A stretch of 24,326 nt of DNA from an uncultured Lachnospiraceae bacterium (GCA_948688495.1 CAPQSW010000024.1:21785-46110); one strand, 5' to 3'; positions 1 to 9,318 are shown, numbered from the stretch's first letter. Numbers and translations are program-made. The notes: generated from the sequence alone by a model not told the origin.

Positions 1-44
1 AAGTAACATTTTTATCATCTATTAGTAAGGAAGGGAGAGAGAAA

Positions 45-3000
45 ATGAAGCAAACAAAAGTTTTCCGTTTTTTGAAAAAAACGGCGTCATTTTGCCTAGT
101 GGCAGCAGTATGTGTGACATCTTTGCCAGGCGGTGGATTGCTTACGGCAGAAGCAGCGGGAATGCCAGCGGAGAGAGATGATCCATCGATTGTCTATTTT
201 GTAGACTGTGGGGATTATACGCCGGATACGGTGTGTGGGGGAGACCAGTTTGGAACCCACAACAGCGTGACCGATCAAGTGTACGCCACGGATGCAAAGA
301 CCGGTTATCAGTGGGGAATCGTAGACGCTGAGGAAGAATATTCAGCACAACCAGGAGCGCCAGAGCCCAACCGTAAAAATGGGACACCGCCGTCAAATGG
401 AGGTGTATACACGGCAAATACCTGGGCGCAGGAAGAATTGAATGCAGCAAATTTGGCAAGCAAGACATCTACGAACCGTTATACAAAGAATTTTTATGAA
501 AAAGGAATAACGGAGAGATTTTTACAGTACAAGTTTGAACTGGAAGACGGTAAATACGAAGTAACCGTCTGCTGTACGGATCCCTGGAGCTGCTCTAAGT
601 CTCCGAATGCTTATCTGAACTATGGAAAGGAGAATCAGGTTACGATAAAGGAAGGTATGGAGGCGTCTGCTCAGAAGCCTGCCAAAATAGTAGCTGATGT
701 CACAGGCGGAGAACTGACGGTTGACGTAAGGGCAGCGGGAAACGATAATAAGGCAATTAATCTTGCATATATTCTGATTAAAACTTACAAAGAGCCAACT
801 GAGGAGGAGGCAAAGAAATTCGTCAGACGGGATTATGCAGCGTTGACCCTAACCGATACGGAGTTGAAATCAGACCTTACGCTTCCAACAGAGGGAAAGA
901 ACGGCACGAAAATTACCTGGAAAAGCTCGAATGAAGCAGTCTTGTCATCTACCGGAAAGGTAACAAGGCCGGCGGCAGGCAGAGCGGATGCTGCGGTAAC
1001 ACTGACAGCAACGGTCGCATTTGGTGGGATTTTCTCCATGACGAAAGAATTTTCGGTTAAGGTATTGGCAGAAAGTGATCTAAAGGACCTTCAGGAATTT
1101 TCATATGATGATGTGATGGTGACAGATGAATATTATAATACCGTGACAGAGAAGGATGTGGAATTTCTAAATAAATTTGACCCGGACAGGCTGTTGTATA
1201 ACTTCCGTCTCACCGCGGGCTATACGGCAAATGAGATTAAAGAAAAAGATGTTCATGGAGATGGCACAGGCGCGTCAGGACCTTATCCGGGAGGCTGGGA
1301 GAACAGCCGTATTGGAGGGCATACGCTGGGACATTATCTGGCGGGAGCTGCGCAGGCGGTTGCCAACGGTTATGGACAGGAAACAGGAGAGGATGGACTT
1401 ACCCTTTCAAGGCGCCTTGATTATTTGATTAAAGAATTGAAAAACTGCCAGGATAAGCTCAAAACAGGATTTATCTTTGGTGCGACAATGGCAAGTGTCA
1501 GTGACCCGGAACGCCAATTTGACTTGTTGGAGCAGGGAACGGACAAAGATACGTGGGTACCGTGGTATACTATGCACAAGATCGTGAATGGCCTGGTAGA
1601 AACATATAAATTGACAGGCAATGAGACAGCGCTTATCGTAGCTGAAAATTTGGGAGAATGGATTTACAACCGTACTTCCAAATGGAATACTACAATTCAA
1701 AATCGGGTGCTTGCCATAGAGTACGGCGGTATGAATGACTGTCTCTATGAGCTCTATAAATATGCGAAAGATGATTACCCCAATGCAGGGCATTTTGCAG
1801 TGGCAGCCCATTGGTTTGATGAAACAGCATTATTTGACAATATTCTTAACGGTGTGCCAAATTACTTAGATGGCAGACATGCGAACTGTACGATTCCTAA
1901 ATTTATGGGCGCGTTAAACCGCTACCGTGCAATGAAGGATGAAGGAGATGAAAGCAGGTATCTGCAGTATGCCGAGGCGTTCTGGACTCTGATTACAGAG
2001 AAACATACGTATATCACGGGTGGAAACAGTGAATGTGAATTCTTTGGTGCAGATAATGTTTTGGATAAAGAGCGTTCCCACTGTAACTGCGAGACCTGTA
2101 ACACCCACAATATGCTGAAACTCACCCGGGAACTGTACCGCATTACCGGTGATAAAAAGTATGCAGATTATTATGAGAATACGTTTATCAATGCAATCAT
2201 GGCAAGCGTTGACGCCGAGACTGGCATGACGACATATTTCCAGCCTATGGCGACAGGATACTTTAAGGTATATTGTAATCCGGATTTGGAGAAAAACTAT
2301 TTCTGGTGCTGTACCGGTACAGGTCTTGAGAACTTCACGAAGTTAGGGGACAGCTTCTATTATTATACAGAGGATAAGCTGATTGTAAACCAGTATACCA
2401 GCTCCAATGTTACCTGGAGAGAAAAAGGCGTTACCTTAAAGCAGGAGACAACAATCCCAGATACGGATAAAGCCACATTTACCGTTCAGCTAAATGGAAC
2501 ATCCAGCACAGCCTTTGACTTGCGCCTGCGCGTGCCGGACTGGACGATGGGAGAGCCAGTTGTGAAGGTAAATGGAACGGTTCAGAATGCGGCAATCAGC
2601 AACGGTTATATTTCCTTGAACAGAACATGGAAAAACAACGATAAAGTAGAACTGACGCTGCCGGTGGGTATCCGCGCTTATACGCTGCCGGATAATGCCG
2701 GAGTGACCTATGGATTTAAGTATGGACCGATTGTTTTGGCTGCAGAGCTTGGTCTGGATGATAAGAGAGAAACGCGTCAAATAGGTATACAGTGTGATGT
2801 TTGTATAACAAAAATTATAAATGGACAGGAGAGAAGTACTTATGCAAATTATGGCGCTACCTCTAACCAGGGAACGTTAAGTACAGAAAATCTCAATGTA
2901 CAGGCAGAAGATACGGTGGCAGATTACATTGGAAATATTGAGGAATATCTGGTTAAGGATCCAAATTCCCTGACCTTTACCTTAAAGGGGACGGACTGGG

Positions 3001-4634
3001 ACGGTGAGGAAGAACTGAGATTTACGCCTTACTATAAGATTACAGACCAGAGGTATGGGATTTACTGGCTGTTCCAGGAGTCGGACCCGGAGGTAATCAA
3101 ACAGCAGGTTATACAATCAAAGGGAGCTGGGCGTGATTCTAATGTTACTCTGGATGGCGTAGGAATCGGTTATGGTTCCCAGACAGAGGGAAATGCAGAG
3201 AATTATCCTCATCTTGAGGAGGAAGGAAATGGATCTGTCGGGGATATGGGTAAATTGACCCGTTATGCGAAAGCGGGGGGAAGCTTCTCCTATCTGTTTA
3301 AGGTAGATAAGACAAAGAAGAACTTCCTGATCTGCCAGTATTCCAAGGAAGATAATGGTAAGACAATGGTAATTACTTCCGGGGATGCACAGATTGCGGA
3401 AGATACCCTTGATAACAATGGAACAGATGAAATCTACAGCATAAAGTATGAGATTCCATCAGAAATTGTTGCAACGGCAACGCCTTATGAATTAAGAAAT
3501 GAGACAACCGGAATGGTAGAAATGAGAGATGTTATCCGTATTTCTTTCAGTGGCAAAGATGGAAAAGAATCCCCGAAGCTTTGGAAGAATGCAAGCACAT
3601 GTACTGAATACAGTCACAATGCCGGGATTAAGAACCTTACCTCTAATGTAGGAACAGTAAACAAAACAGGATTAAATTACCAGATTATGGTACCAAAAGG
3701 TACCAAACAGGTGCAGATAAAGACTACAATTCAGGATGAATTTGGTTTACTTTATATGGACGGTGAACTCATAGATGATACCAAACCAAAGAGAATTGCA
3801 CTGGGAGGCGATAAAGATACTGTTGTGAATCTTCAGGTATTTGCAGAAGACCATGAGACAAAAGCAGATTATAAGCTTACAATCAAATTCCAAACCCTCG
3901 GCGGTATAACGGTAACTCCGACAAAGAAATCACTTTCTGTAGGGGAGAGTACAAGGCTCAACTGCACGGTGGAAGCTTCTGATGATTCTCAAAAAGGGGT
4001 AATCTGGAAGTCCAGTAATCCTTCCATTGCAACGGTAGACCACAATGGCGTAGTTACAGCCAAAAAGCAAGGAACTGCCGTGATTACAGCAACCAGTAAA
4101 GTTAACAGCAGCCTGAAAGCAACCTGCACGATTACAGTATTAAAACCATCGCTTGCAATCACAGGCGCAGCAGATTTGGCAAAGGGCAAATCCTTAAAGC
4201 TGAAAGCAAAGCTGACAAACATAAAAGGTAAGGTAACATGGAGTGTCAACTCCACAAAATATGCAACCATAAAGGGAAGCGGTGCGACAGCTACCTTAAA
4301 GGCGAAGAAGAAAGTTGGTAAGGTAAAGGTAACGGCACAGGCTGCAGGCATTAAGAAGTCAGTTACCATCCAGGTAGTCAATCCAGTTAAGAGCATAAAA
4401 CTCAATGCAAAATCAAAGACATTAAAAGCGAAAAAGAGTTTTAAGCTGAAAGCAACGATTACTCCTAAGAATGCGACCAATAAAAAAGTTACCTATAAGA
4501 GCAGCAATAAAAAGGTGGCAGTAGTCAGCAGTTCCGGCAAGATAACGGCTAAGAAGAAAGGAAAGGTGACAATTACCGTTACAAGCAAATCAAATCCAAA
4601 AGTAAAGATAAAATGTAAAGTTACCGTGAAATAG
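45..4634 (+). CDS. Secreted GH127/GH146-superfamily beta-L-arabinofuranosidase with Big_2 tail
   Basis: The 1529-residue protein begins with a signal peptide (basic start, hydrophobic core, likely cleavage after A37). A malectin/CBM-like beta domain follows (about 48-245), then an atrophied Ig-like domain (about 260-342). The DUF1680-type catalytic region starts near 350. It carries WVPWYTMHKI, a GGNSECEFFG segment with the probable acid/base E665, the E683-T-C685 pair and FWCCTGTGLEN with C755/C756. Known GH127/GH146 enzymes use a Cys nucleophile held by a Zn site of Glu and three Cys, and all these positions are present. The ETCN...CCTGTGxEN pattern is closer to GH146 than to classical GH127. 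A GH127-associated beta domain (about 1010-1190), a cadherin-like beta-sandwich (about 1195-1285) and three Big_2-like domains (about 1288-1529, very lysine-rich) follow. Predicted role: removal of terminal beta-L-arabinofuranose outside the cell. The substrate is inferred, not seen. RBS GGAAGGGAG precedes the ATG. There is no LPXTG motif. Confidence 0.82.
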   Translation: MKQTKVFRFLKKTASFCLVAAVCVTSLPGGGLLTAEAAGMPAERDDPSIVYFVDCGDYTPDTVCGGDQFGTHNSVTDQVYATDAKTGYQWGIVDAEEEYSAQPGAPEPNRKNGTPPSNGGVYTANTWAQEELNAANLASKTSTNRYTKNFYEKGITERFLQYKFELEDGKYEVTVCCTDPWSCSKSPNAYLNYGKENQVTIKEGMEASAQKPAKIVADVTGGELTVDVRAAGNDNKAINLAYILIKTYKEPTEEEAKKFVRRDYAALTLTDTELKSDLTLPTEGKNGTKITWKSSNEAVLSSTGKVTRPAAGRADAAVTLTATVAFGGIFSMTKEFSVKVLAESDLKDLQEFSYDDVMVTDEYYNTVTEKDVEFLNKFDPDRLLYNFRLTAGYTANEIKEKDVHGDGTGASGPYPGGWENSRIGGHTLGHYLAGAAQAVANGYGQETGEDGLTLSRRLDYLIKELKNCQDKLKTGFIFGATMASVSDPERQFDLLEQGTDKDTWVPWYTMHKIVNGLVETYKLTGNETALIVAENLGEWIYNRTSKWNTTIQNRVLAIEYGGMNDCLYELYKYAKDDYPNAGHFAVAAHWFDETALFDNILNGVPNYLDGRHANCTIPKFMGALNRYRAMKDEGDESRYLQYAEAFWTLITEKHTYITGGNSECEFFGADNVLDKERSHCNCETCNTHNMLKLTRELYRITGDKKYADYYENTFINAIMASVDAETGMTTYFQPMATGYFKVYCNPDLEKNYFWCCTGTGLENFTKLGDSFYYYTEDKLIVNQYTSSNVTWREKGVTLKQETTIPDTDKATFTVQLNGTSSTAFDLRLRVPDWTMGEPVVKVNGTVQNAAISNGYISLNRTWKNNDKVELTLPVGIRAYTLPDNAGVTYGFKYGPIVLAAELGLDDKRETRQIGIQCDVCITKIINGQERSTYANYGATSNQGTLSTENLNVQAEDTVADYIGNIEEYLVKDPNSLTFTLKGTDWDGEEELRFTPYYKITDQRYGIYWLFQESDPEVIKQQVIQSKGAGRDSNVTLDGVGIGYGSQTEGNAENYPHLEEEGNGSVGDMGKLTRYAKAGGSFSYLFKVDKTKKNFLICQYSKEDNGKTMVITSGDAQIAEDTLDNNGTDEIYSIKYEIPSEIVATATPYELRNETTGMVEMRDVIRISFSGKDGKESPKLWKNASTCTEYSHNAGIKNLTSNVGTVNKTGLNYQIMVPKGTKQVQIKTTIQDEFGLLYMDGELIDDTKPKRIALGGDKDTVVNLQVFAEDHETKADYKLTIKFQTLGGITVTPTKKSLSVGESTRLNCTVEASDDSQKGVIWKSSNPSIATVDHNGVVTAKKQGTAVITATSKVNSSLKATCTITVLKPSLAITGAADLAKGKSLKLKAKLTNIKGKVTWSVNSTKYATIKGSGATATLKAKKKVGKVKVTAQAAGIKKSVTIQVVNPVKSIKLNAKSKTLKAKKSFKLKATITPKNATNKKVTYKSSNKKVAVVSSSGKITAKKKGKVTITVTSKSNPKVKIKCKVTVK

Positions 4635-4641
4635 AAGAAAG

Positions 4642-4675
4642 AAAAGCAGCGAATCGGAAGGGATTTGCTGCTTTT
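4642..4675. terminator. Bidirectional hairpin terminator
   Basis: A 14-bp stem with one G-U pair (AAAAGCAGCGAATC with GATTTGCTGCTTTT) and a 6-nt loop starts 8 bases after the upstream glycosidase stop codon. The plus-strand arm ends in TTTT. On the minus strand the stem is followed by a T/C-rich tail, so it may also end the convergent ABC-ATPase transcript, whose stop is about 97 bp away. Confidence 0.75.
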
Positions 4676-4771
4676 CATAATAAGAGAAGTTATGATTACC
4701 AGAAAACAATTCACCAGTAGTAACTATTTAATGATACGTTTGAAAAAGGAAGGACAATTGGGGCAAATATT

Positions 4772-6472
4772 TTACATCCTAAGCTCCCGATACCGGTTTA
4801 AGCAGGCATAGATTTCCTGTTTCCTGGGCATGGCAAATCCTCCGGGTACATAACTCCCTTCGCAAATTGCAGAAATGCCCTTCGTATCCAGAATTTTCCA
4901 TAATTCTTCTGCAGTATCTCCAAGTGTTTTCCTGTTATCAAACAGATGAAGCTGTGCATATCTCATGAGCTGTCCTAAAGTGCCGAGCTGTTCCGTATCT
5001 GTCAACTGCTCTACATATCTTAGGTCAATCGTCTCCCGGTTAATGACAATGGAATCCTTTCCCTGGGTCTTAATTTTAATGCGGTCATTTTTGCGAAACG
5101 CCCCGTCTGCTTTTACAATCCTCTGGTAAGAAGGTTCTTCTGCGAAAGTGACAGATTCTTCCGGCAGAGGAAAGGCAGCGGCTTCCTGTTTTGCAAGCGC
5201 AGTGATTTCCCTGGGTAGGTAGTGGTCCATCTGGATAATACAGTCAGCCTTGTGGAAGTAGGAACCAGAACTGCCTGCTACAAGAATTGTAGAGATTTTG
5301 CACTTTTCGGACAATTCCTGTACACGGTCGATAAAGGGTGTAATCGGCTCTGATTTCCTGTTTACAACCCTCTGCATCAATTCATCCCGAATCATAAAGT
5401 TTGTTGCGCTGGTGTCTTCATCTATCAAAAGCAAGCGGGTACCTGTCTCCATGGCTTCTACCACATTGGCTGCCTGGGACGTGCTGCCGCTGGCGTCCTC
5501 CGTACAGAAATGAACCGTATCCTTCCGATTCGGTAGGTTGTTGATAAACATGGAAATATCTACCTGTTTGATGCTCCTCCCATCCTCTGCCCGGATTTTC
5601 ATGGCAGTATTGTCGGTAATGACATATTCCCTGCCGTCCCCAGCAATATGGTTATAAACACCAAGCTCCAATGCTTTGAGCAGTGTGGACTTGCCGTGAT
5701 AGCCACCGCCTACTACCAGGGTAATGCCCTGTGGGATACCCATGCCGGTAAGGATTCCGCGGTAAGGAAGCTCAAGCGTTATTTCCATGGATTTTGGAGA
5801 CTGAAATGGGATGGCATTTTTCATGGGACGGTCAGAAACCCCGGATTCCCGTGGCAGAATAGAATCATTTGCCACAAAGGCAGCAAGGTTCAGGCGCGAA
5901 AGTTCCTGGCGAATAAACTGCTGGTCTTCAGATAATTCATTGTTCCTTTGCACCGCTTTTGCATCTAAAGAGCGGTAATAAAGAGATTTTTTTACACAGC
6001 CTGGAAGAAATTCAAAAAGAATTTTACACAGCTCCCTGGCATTGATGGTTCTTCCATTCGCAGGGAATCCGATTTCCATGCGTACGATGACCATACCGTT
6101 TTTGTCAATTTCACAGGCTGTACGCTCTAATATCTCCTGTCCGCACCGGCTCACTGAGAGCAGTCCACTCTTGCCGGAGCCTTTTGCCTTAAAGGTAAAA
6201 GCTTGCACTTGTCTGGAAAACTGGCGGATTAAGTAATCCTGCAGTGCAATCCGTTTGTGTTTCTTATCATAGAGCTCCGTTGGAAATCCGGCAAGCTTTC
6301 CTGGAACATGGACGCTTACCTTTGAGGGGGCGGCAAAGGGGTCTCCCTGTACATGGTCGATCGACAATACATAGCCCTCAAACTGCCAGCTTCCCCTGGT
6401 GTCTTTATAAGCGGGATAGCCCTTATGGTCAATTCGGTTCAGTAATTCCCGTAAATCAGTAGATGTTTTCAT
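4772..6472 (-). CDS. ABC-class ATPase (PF09818-type, MRB1590-like)
   Basis: This is a 566-residue soluble protein of the 'predicted ATPase of the ABC class' family. An N-terminal domain (about 1-165) contains the RGSWQFEGY and HVQGDPFA segments. The ATPase core has Walker A GGGYHGKST (K261), a Walker B stretch LLLIDEDTSATNF (D351, E352) and an ILVAGSSGSYF strand after it. A C-terminal domain follows. There is no membrane segment or permease partner, so this is not a transporter component. Its eukaryotic relative MRB1590 binds RNA in trypanosome editing complexes, but the bacterial function is unknown. The start is set at 6472 rather than 6502 because GGAGG lies 5 nt upstream of the ATG at 6472. 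The gene is single, convergent with the first glycosidase and divergent from xpaC, with its own promoter at 6651-6679. Confidence 0.85.
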   Translation of the reverse strand: MKTSTDLRELLNRIDHKGYPAYKDTRGSWQFEGYVLSIDHVQGDPFAAPSKVSVHVPGKLAGFPTELYDKKHKRIALQDYLIRQFSRQVQAFTFKAKGSGKSGLLSVSRCGQEILERTACEIDKNGMVIVRMEIGFPANGRTINARELCKILFEFLPGCVKKSLYYRSLDAKAVQRNNELSEDQQFIRQELSRLNLAAFVANDSILPRESGVSDRPMKNAIPFQSPKSMEITLELPYRGILTGMGIPQGITLVVGGGYHGKSTLLKALELGVYNHIAGDGREYVITDNTAMKIRAEDGRSIKQVDISMFINNLPNRKDTVHFCTEDASGSTSQAANVVEAMETGTRLLLIDEDTSATNFMIRDELMQRVVNRKSEPITPFIDRVQELSEKCKISTILVAGSSGSYFHKADCIIQMDHYLPREITALAKQEAAAFPLPEESVTFAEEPSYQRIVKADGAFRKNDRIKIKTQGKDSIVINRETIDLRYVEQLTDTEQLGTLGQLMRYAQLHLFDNRKTLGDTAEELWKILDTKGISAICEGSYVPGGFAMPRKQEIYACLNRYRELRM

Positions 6473-6650
6473 AAAGTCCTCCAATCCGTTGTGTGTTATC
6501 AAAGCGTTATATCTTCTGCATTTATTCCCGTAGATGATAACTTTGCAACGGTTACTCTAATTAAATAATCAAGCATTTCATTTCCATTACCTCTATATCA
6601 TCACCGCCTTTATAATTGATGCAGTTTTAATTTTCTATCATTAATTTTAA

Positions 6651-6679
6651 ATTATAGCGGATTTACCGGAGAGTGTAAA
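6651..6679 (-). promoter_or_regulatory. Promoter for the ABC-ATPase gene
   Basis: On the minus strand TTTACA (6679-6674) and TATAAT (6656-6651) are separated by exactly 17 bp, a strong sigma-A-type match. Transcription would start near 6645, well upstream of the ATG at 6472. Confidence 0.65.
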
Positions 6680-6744
6680 GTCTGTTGGATTGTCAATGAT
6701 GAAGATATGGAAACGGATTTTGGTCATTTGGAATAAAGAAAATA

Positions 6745-6773
6745 TTGATTTTAATGGAATAATGTTGGATAAT
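6745..6773 (+). promoter_or_regulatory. Probable promoter of xpaC-telA
   Basis: TTGATT (6745-6750), a 17-bp spacer and GATAAT (6768-6773) form a plausible sigma-A promoter, with a predicted start near 6780 and a leader of about 110 nt. TATACT at 6773-6778 is an alternative -10 element with no good -35 partner. Confidence 0.45.
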
Positions 6774-6786
6774 ATACTATGTGTAA

Positions 6787-6806
6787 GTTTGTAAATATTT
6801 ATAAAC
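6787..6806. promoter_or_regulatory. Palindromic operator candidate upstream of xpaC
   Basis: A 20-bp inverted repeat with nine of ten matched pairs (GTTTGTAAAT / ATTTATAAAC) lies just downstream of the predicted xpaC promoter, at about +7 to +26. That is the position of a repressor roadblock site. No matching regulator is identifiable nearby. Confidence 0.35.
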
Positions 6807-6890
6807 CTATGTACGATGACGGTATAGCTTTCGTGTTTACGACATGGGATTTTGAATGGTTAAGATAAAAAGATCAAAGGGAGAGAACAC

Positions 6891-8144
6891 ATGAATTCAG
6901 ATTGGGAAAAACTAGGACAGGACATCCAGCATATTGTAGAAGACGCTATAAATTCCCAGAATTTCAATCAATTAAATAAAACAATTACCAACACGGTCAA
7001 TGAAACGGTGCACAATGTCCGCAAGGGACTGCGTACGGCGGAGCAGGCAGTGAATAAGGAATGGAGCCGGAGAAACTACCGCTGGTATGGCTCAAAGGAA
7101 GATAATAATCAAACGCAGGGAACATGGAATGCGCCGGTTGCAAAGGAACAGAATACAAAGCTTGCAGAGACCAGGTTTTTTTGCAAGAAAACCGGGTTAA
7201 AAATTGGAGGCATGGCAATGACAATCTGTGGCAGTGCTTTGAATGTGGGGCTTGGTCTTGCAGTTATCATTCTCTGTTTGGTGTCTTTGTTTCTGGGAGA
7301 GTTCCGTTTGGGAATAAAGATAGCGCTGTCCATACTTCTGCCTTTTCTTATTGGAAGCGCTGTTTTGACAGGGGCAGGAAGTCGTATGCTGTCTTCCGTA
7401 AAACGATACCGGACATATATTCAGGGATTAAAGGGAAGGACTTACTGCAACATCAAAGAACTTGCAGATTTATGCGGAAAATCACCTTCCTTTGTAGTAA
7501 AAGACGTCAAAAAGATGATTGAAAAAGGATGGTTTATCCAGGGACATCTGGATCAGAAGAATACCTGTCTCATAGTGAGCCATGATACATACCGTGAATA
7601 TGAGGAGTTGGAAAAACAGCGGTTAGAACAGCAGAAGTTAGAGTGCATAAAGAGCCAGGAAGATACAGAAAAGAAAAAGAATACTGCAAAAAATGAAGTA
7701 TTGCAGAAAGTAATGGAAAAGGGACAAGAATACATCCGCAAAATCAGGGCATGTAACGAAGCGATTCCGGGAGAAGAAATATCCGGCAAAATTTCCCATA
7801 TGGAGATGTTAATCCAGAAAATTTTTGACAGGGTCAGTCAGGACCCGGAATCTCTGGAAGACATAGATAAAATGATGGAATACTATCTTCCTACTACAGT
7901 AAAACTGCTGGAGGCATATCAAAGCCTGATAGAACAGCCGGTACAAGGCGAAAACATACAATCCTCAAAAATGGAGATTGAACAGACGTTAGATACCTTG
8001 AATACTGCGTTTGAGAAATTGTTGGACAGCCTGTTTGAAGATGTGGCATGGGATGTGTCTTCTGACATATCGGTGCTCCATACGATGCTTGCCCAGGAGG
8101 GACTTACCGCAAATGAAGATTGGAAACAGAAAGAAAAAATATAA
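6891..8144 (+). CDS. xpaC: XpaC-family membrane protein (5-bromo-4-chloroindolyl phosphate hydrolysis family)
   Basis: This 417-residue protein matches the XpaC family (PF10112) in layout. A polar, helical N-terminal region (about 1-100) with repeated Asn/Thr heptads comes first. Two adjacent membrane segments follow (about 107-130 and 137-157). Next is a small winged-helix-like region beginning ELADLCGKSPSFVVKDVKKM (about 183-235) and a charged coiled coil (about 236-265). A helical C-terminal domain ends the protein. XpaC proteins were named for an X-phosphate hydrolysis phenotype; no catalytic site is evident and the real function is unclear. The gene lies 34 bp upstream of telA, the usual partner, and the two probably share a transcript. 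RBS AAAGGGAG sits 6 nt before the ATG. The inside-facing domains could form a membrane platform for TelA, which is inference. Confidence 0.8.
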   Translation: MNSDWEKLGQDIQHIVEDAINSQNFNQLNKTITNTVNETVHNVRKGLRTAEQAVNKEWSRRNYRWYGSKEDNNQTQGTWNAPVAKEQNTKLAETRFFCKKTGLKIGGMAMTICGSALNVGLGLAVIILCLVSLFLGEFRLGIKIALSILLPFLIGSAVLTGAGSRMLSSVKRYRTYIQGLKGRTYCNIKELADLCGKSPSFVVKDVKKMIEKGWFIQGHLDQKNTCLIVSHDTYREYEELEKQRLEQQKLECIKSQEDTEKKKNTAKNEVLQKVMEKGQEYIRKIRACNEAIPGEEISGKISHMEMLIQKIFDRVSQDPESLEDIDKMMEYYLPTTVKLLEAYQSLIEQPVQGENIQSSKMEIEQTLDTLNTAFEKLLDSLFEDVAWDVSSDISVLHTMLAQEGLTANEDWKQKEKI

Positions 8145-8161
8145 ATACGCGAAACGCGTAT
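8145..8161 (+). other. Short hairpin between xpaC and telA
   Basis: ATACGCG, an AAA loop and CGCGTAT form a perfect 7-bp stem immediately after the xpaC stop codon and upstream of the telA ribosome binding site. It has no T-tract, so it is probably not a terminator. It could stabilise or process the dicistronic mRNA. Confidence 0.5.
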
Positions 8162-8178
8162 CTTGAAAGGAGCATGAT

Positions 8179-9318
8179 ATGAGCGAAGAATTTAAGGATT
8201 TTACAGATGCGCCAACACTGACCTTAGAACCGTTTAAAGAGAAAAATGAGGTAGCAGAGGTGAATGTGCAGCAGGAAGTGGAACCAGCGTGGGAAGAAGC
8301 AGAATTGTCCGAGGAAGAACAGCAGATGGTGGAACAGTTTACCAGCCAGATTGATTTGAGCAATACGAATATCATCTTGCAGTATGGGGCAGGAACCCAG
8401 AAAAAAATGGCAGATTTTTCGGAAAAAGCGTTGGAAAATGTACAGACCAAGGATTTAGGTGAAATTGGGGAGCTGATTACAGATGTGGTTGCTGAGCTCA
8501 AGGGCTTCAATGCAGAAGAGGAAAAAGGATTTTTTGGCCGTTTAAAGAAATCTACCCAAAAATTAAGCGCATTGAAGACAAAATACGATAAGGCGGAGGT
8601 AAATGTTAATAAAATCTGTAAGGTACTGGAAGGGCATCAGGTACAGCTTCTAAAGGACGCTGCACTTTTAGACAAGATGTATGAGCAGAATAAGATATAT
8701 TTTAAAGAATTGTCAATGTATATACTTGCTGGGAAGCGTAAGCTAAACCAGGTGCGCGCGACAGAGCTTCCGGCTCTTTTAAATAAGGCAAATCAAAGCG
8801 GTCTGCCGGAGGATGCTCAGGCGGCAAAGGATTTGGATGCCCTCTGTACAAGATTTGAAAAGAAAATTCATGATTTGGAGCTGACACGAATGATTTCCAT
8901 ACAGACGGCGCCCCAAATCAGGCTGGTACAGAACAATGACACAATTATGGTAGAAAAAATCCAGTCCACGATTGTGAACACGATACCATTGTGGAAAAGC
9001 CAGATGGTTCTTGCTATGGGTGTGGAGCATTCTGTTCAGGCAGCACAGGCACAGCGGGAGGTGACAGACCTTACGAATGACTTGTTAAAGAAAAATGCCG
9101 AGAAATTAAAACTTGCTACAGTTGAAACTGCAAAAGAGTCAGAGCGGGGAATTGTAGATATGGAGACATTGCGCATGACGAATGAATCTCTAATTTCCAC
9201 GTTAGACGAGGTAATGCGTATTCAAGTGGAAGGCAGGGAAAAACGCCGGGAGGCAGAGCAGGAGATGCAGCGTCTTGAAGGGGAATTAAAGACAAAACTG
9301 CTGCAGCTGCAAGGCTAA
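8179..9318 (+). CDS. telA: Toxic anion resistance protein, TelA family
   Basis: This is a 379-residue cytoplasmic, almost wholly alpha-helical protein of the TelA family (PF05816). Visible hallmarks are the acidic N-terminus, the LSEEEQQMVEQF segment and the KKMADFSEKALENVQTKDLGEIG block. The GFFGRLKKS basic turn and the IQTAPQIRLVQNNDTIMVEKIQ core follow. The WKSQMVLA...VTDLTNDLLKKNAE helices, typical of the family, come near the end. TelA relatives are linked to tellurite and cell-envelope stress tolerance, sometimes beside TerD/TerC genes, but none occur here. The start is set by AAAGGAG 6 nt before the ATG. The length is normal for the family and the gene follows xpaC. Confidence 0.88.
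   Translation: MSEEFKDFTDAPTLTLEPFKEKNEVAEVNVQQEVEPAWEEAELSEEEQQMVEQFTSQIDLSNTNIILQYGAGTQKKMADFSEKALENVQTKDLGEIGELITDVVAELKGFNAEEEKGFFGRLKKSTQKLSALKTKYDKAEVNVNKICKVLEGHQVQLLKDAALLDKMYEQNKIYFKELSMYILAGKRKLNQVRATELPALLNKANQSGLPEDAQAAKDLDALCTRFEKKIHDLELTRMISIQTAPQIRLVQNNDTIMVEKIQSTIVNTIPLWKSQMVLAMGVEHSVQAAQAQREVTDLTNDLLKKNAEKLKLATVETAKESERGIVDMETLRMTNESLISTLDEVMRIQVEGREKRREAEQEMQRLEGELKTKLLQLQG

Larger units (their letters stand above)
6473..6890. other. Divergent intergenic region (ABC-ATPase / xpaC)
   Basis: This is 418 bp of AT-rich DNA with no convincing protein gene. It contains a minus-strand promoter for the ABC-ATPase, a plus-strand promoter and a near-perfect palindrome upstream of xpaC, and the xpaC ribosome binding site (AAAGGGAG, 6877-6884). 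The predicted ABC-ATPase start site leaves an untranslated leader of about 170 nt (6473-6645), in which I recognise no known riboswitch. Confidence 0.7.

Noticed and set aside
3989..4480. Long minus-strand frames opposite the lysine-rich modules (also 22410-22796)
   Set aside because: Phe/Leu-rich frames are the expected antisense of AAG/AAA-rich coding DNA; there is no ribosome binding site or family motif.
6809..6868. 19-codon ORF upstream of xpaC (possible leader peptide)
   Set aside because: It has no ribosome binding site, no attenuator-type hairpin after it and no codon run suggestive of attenuation.
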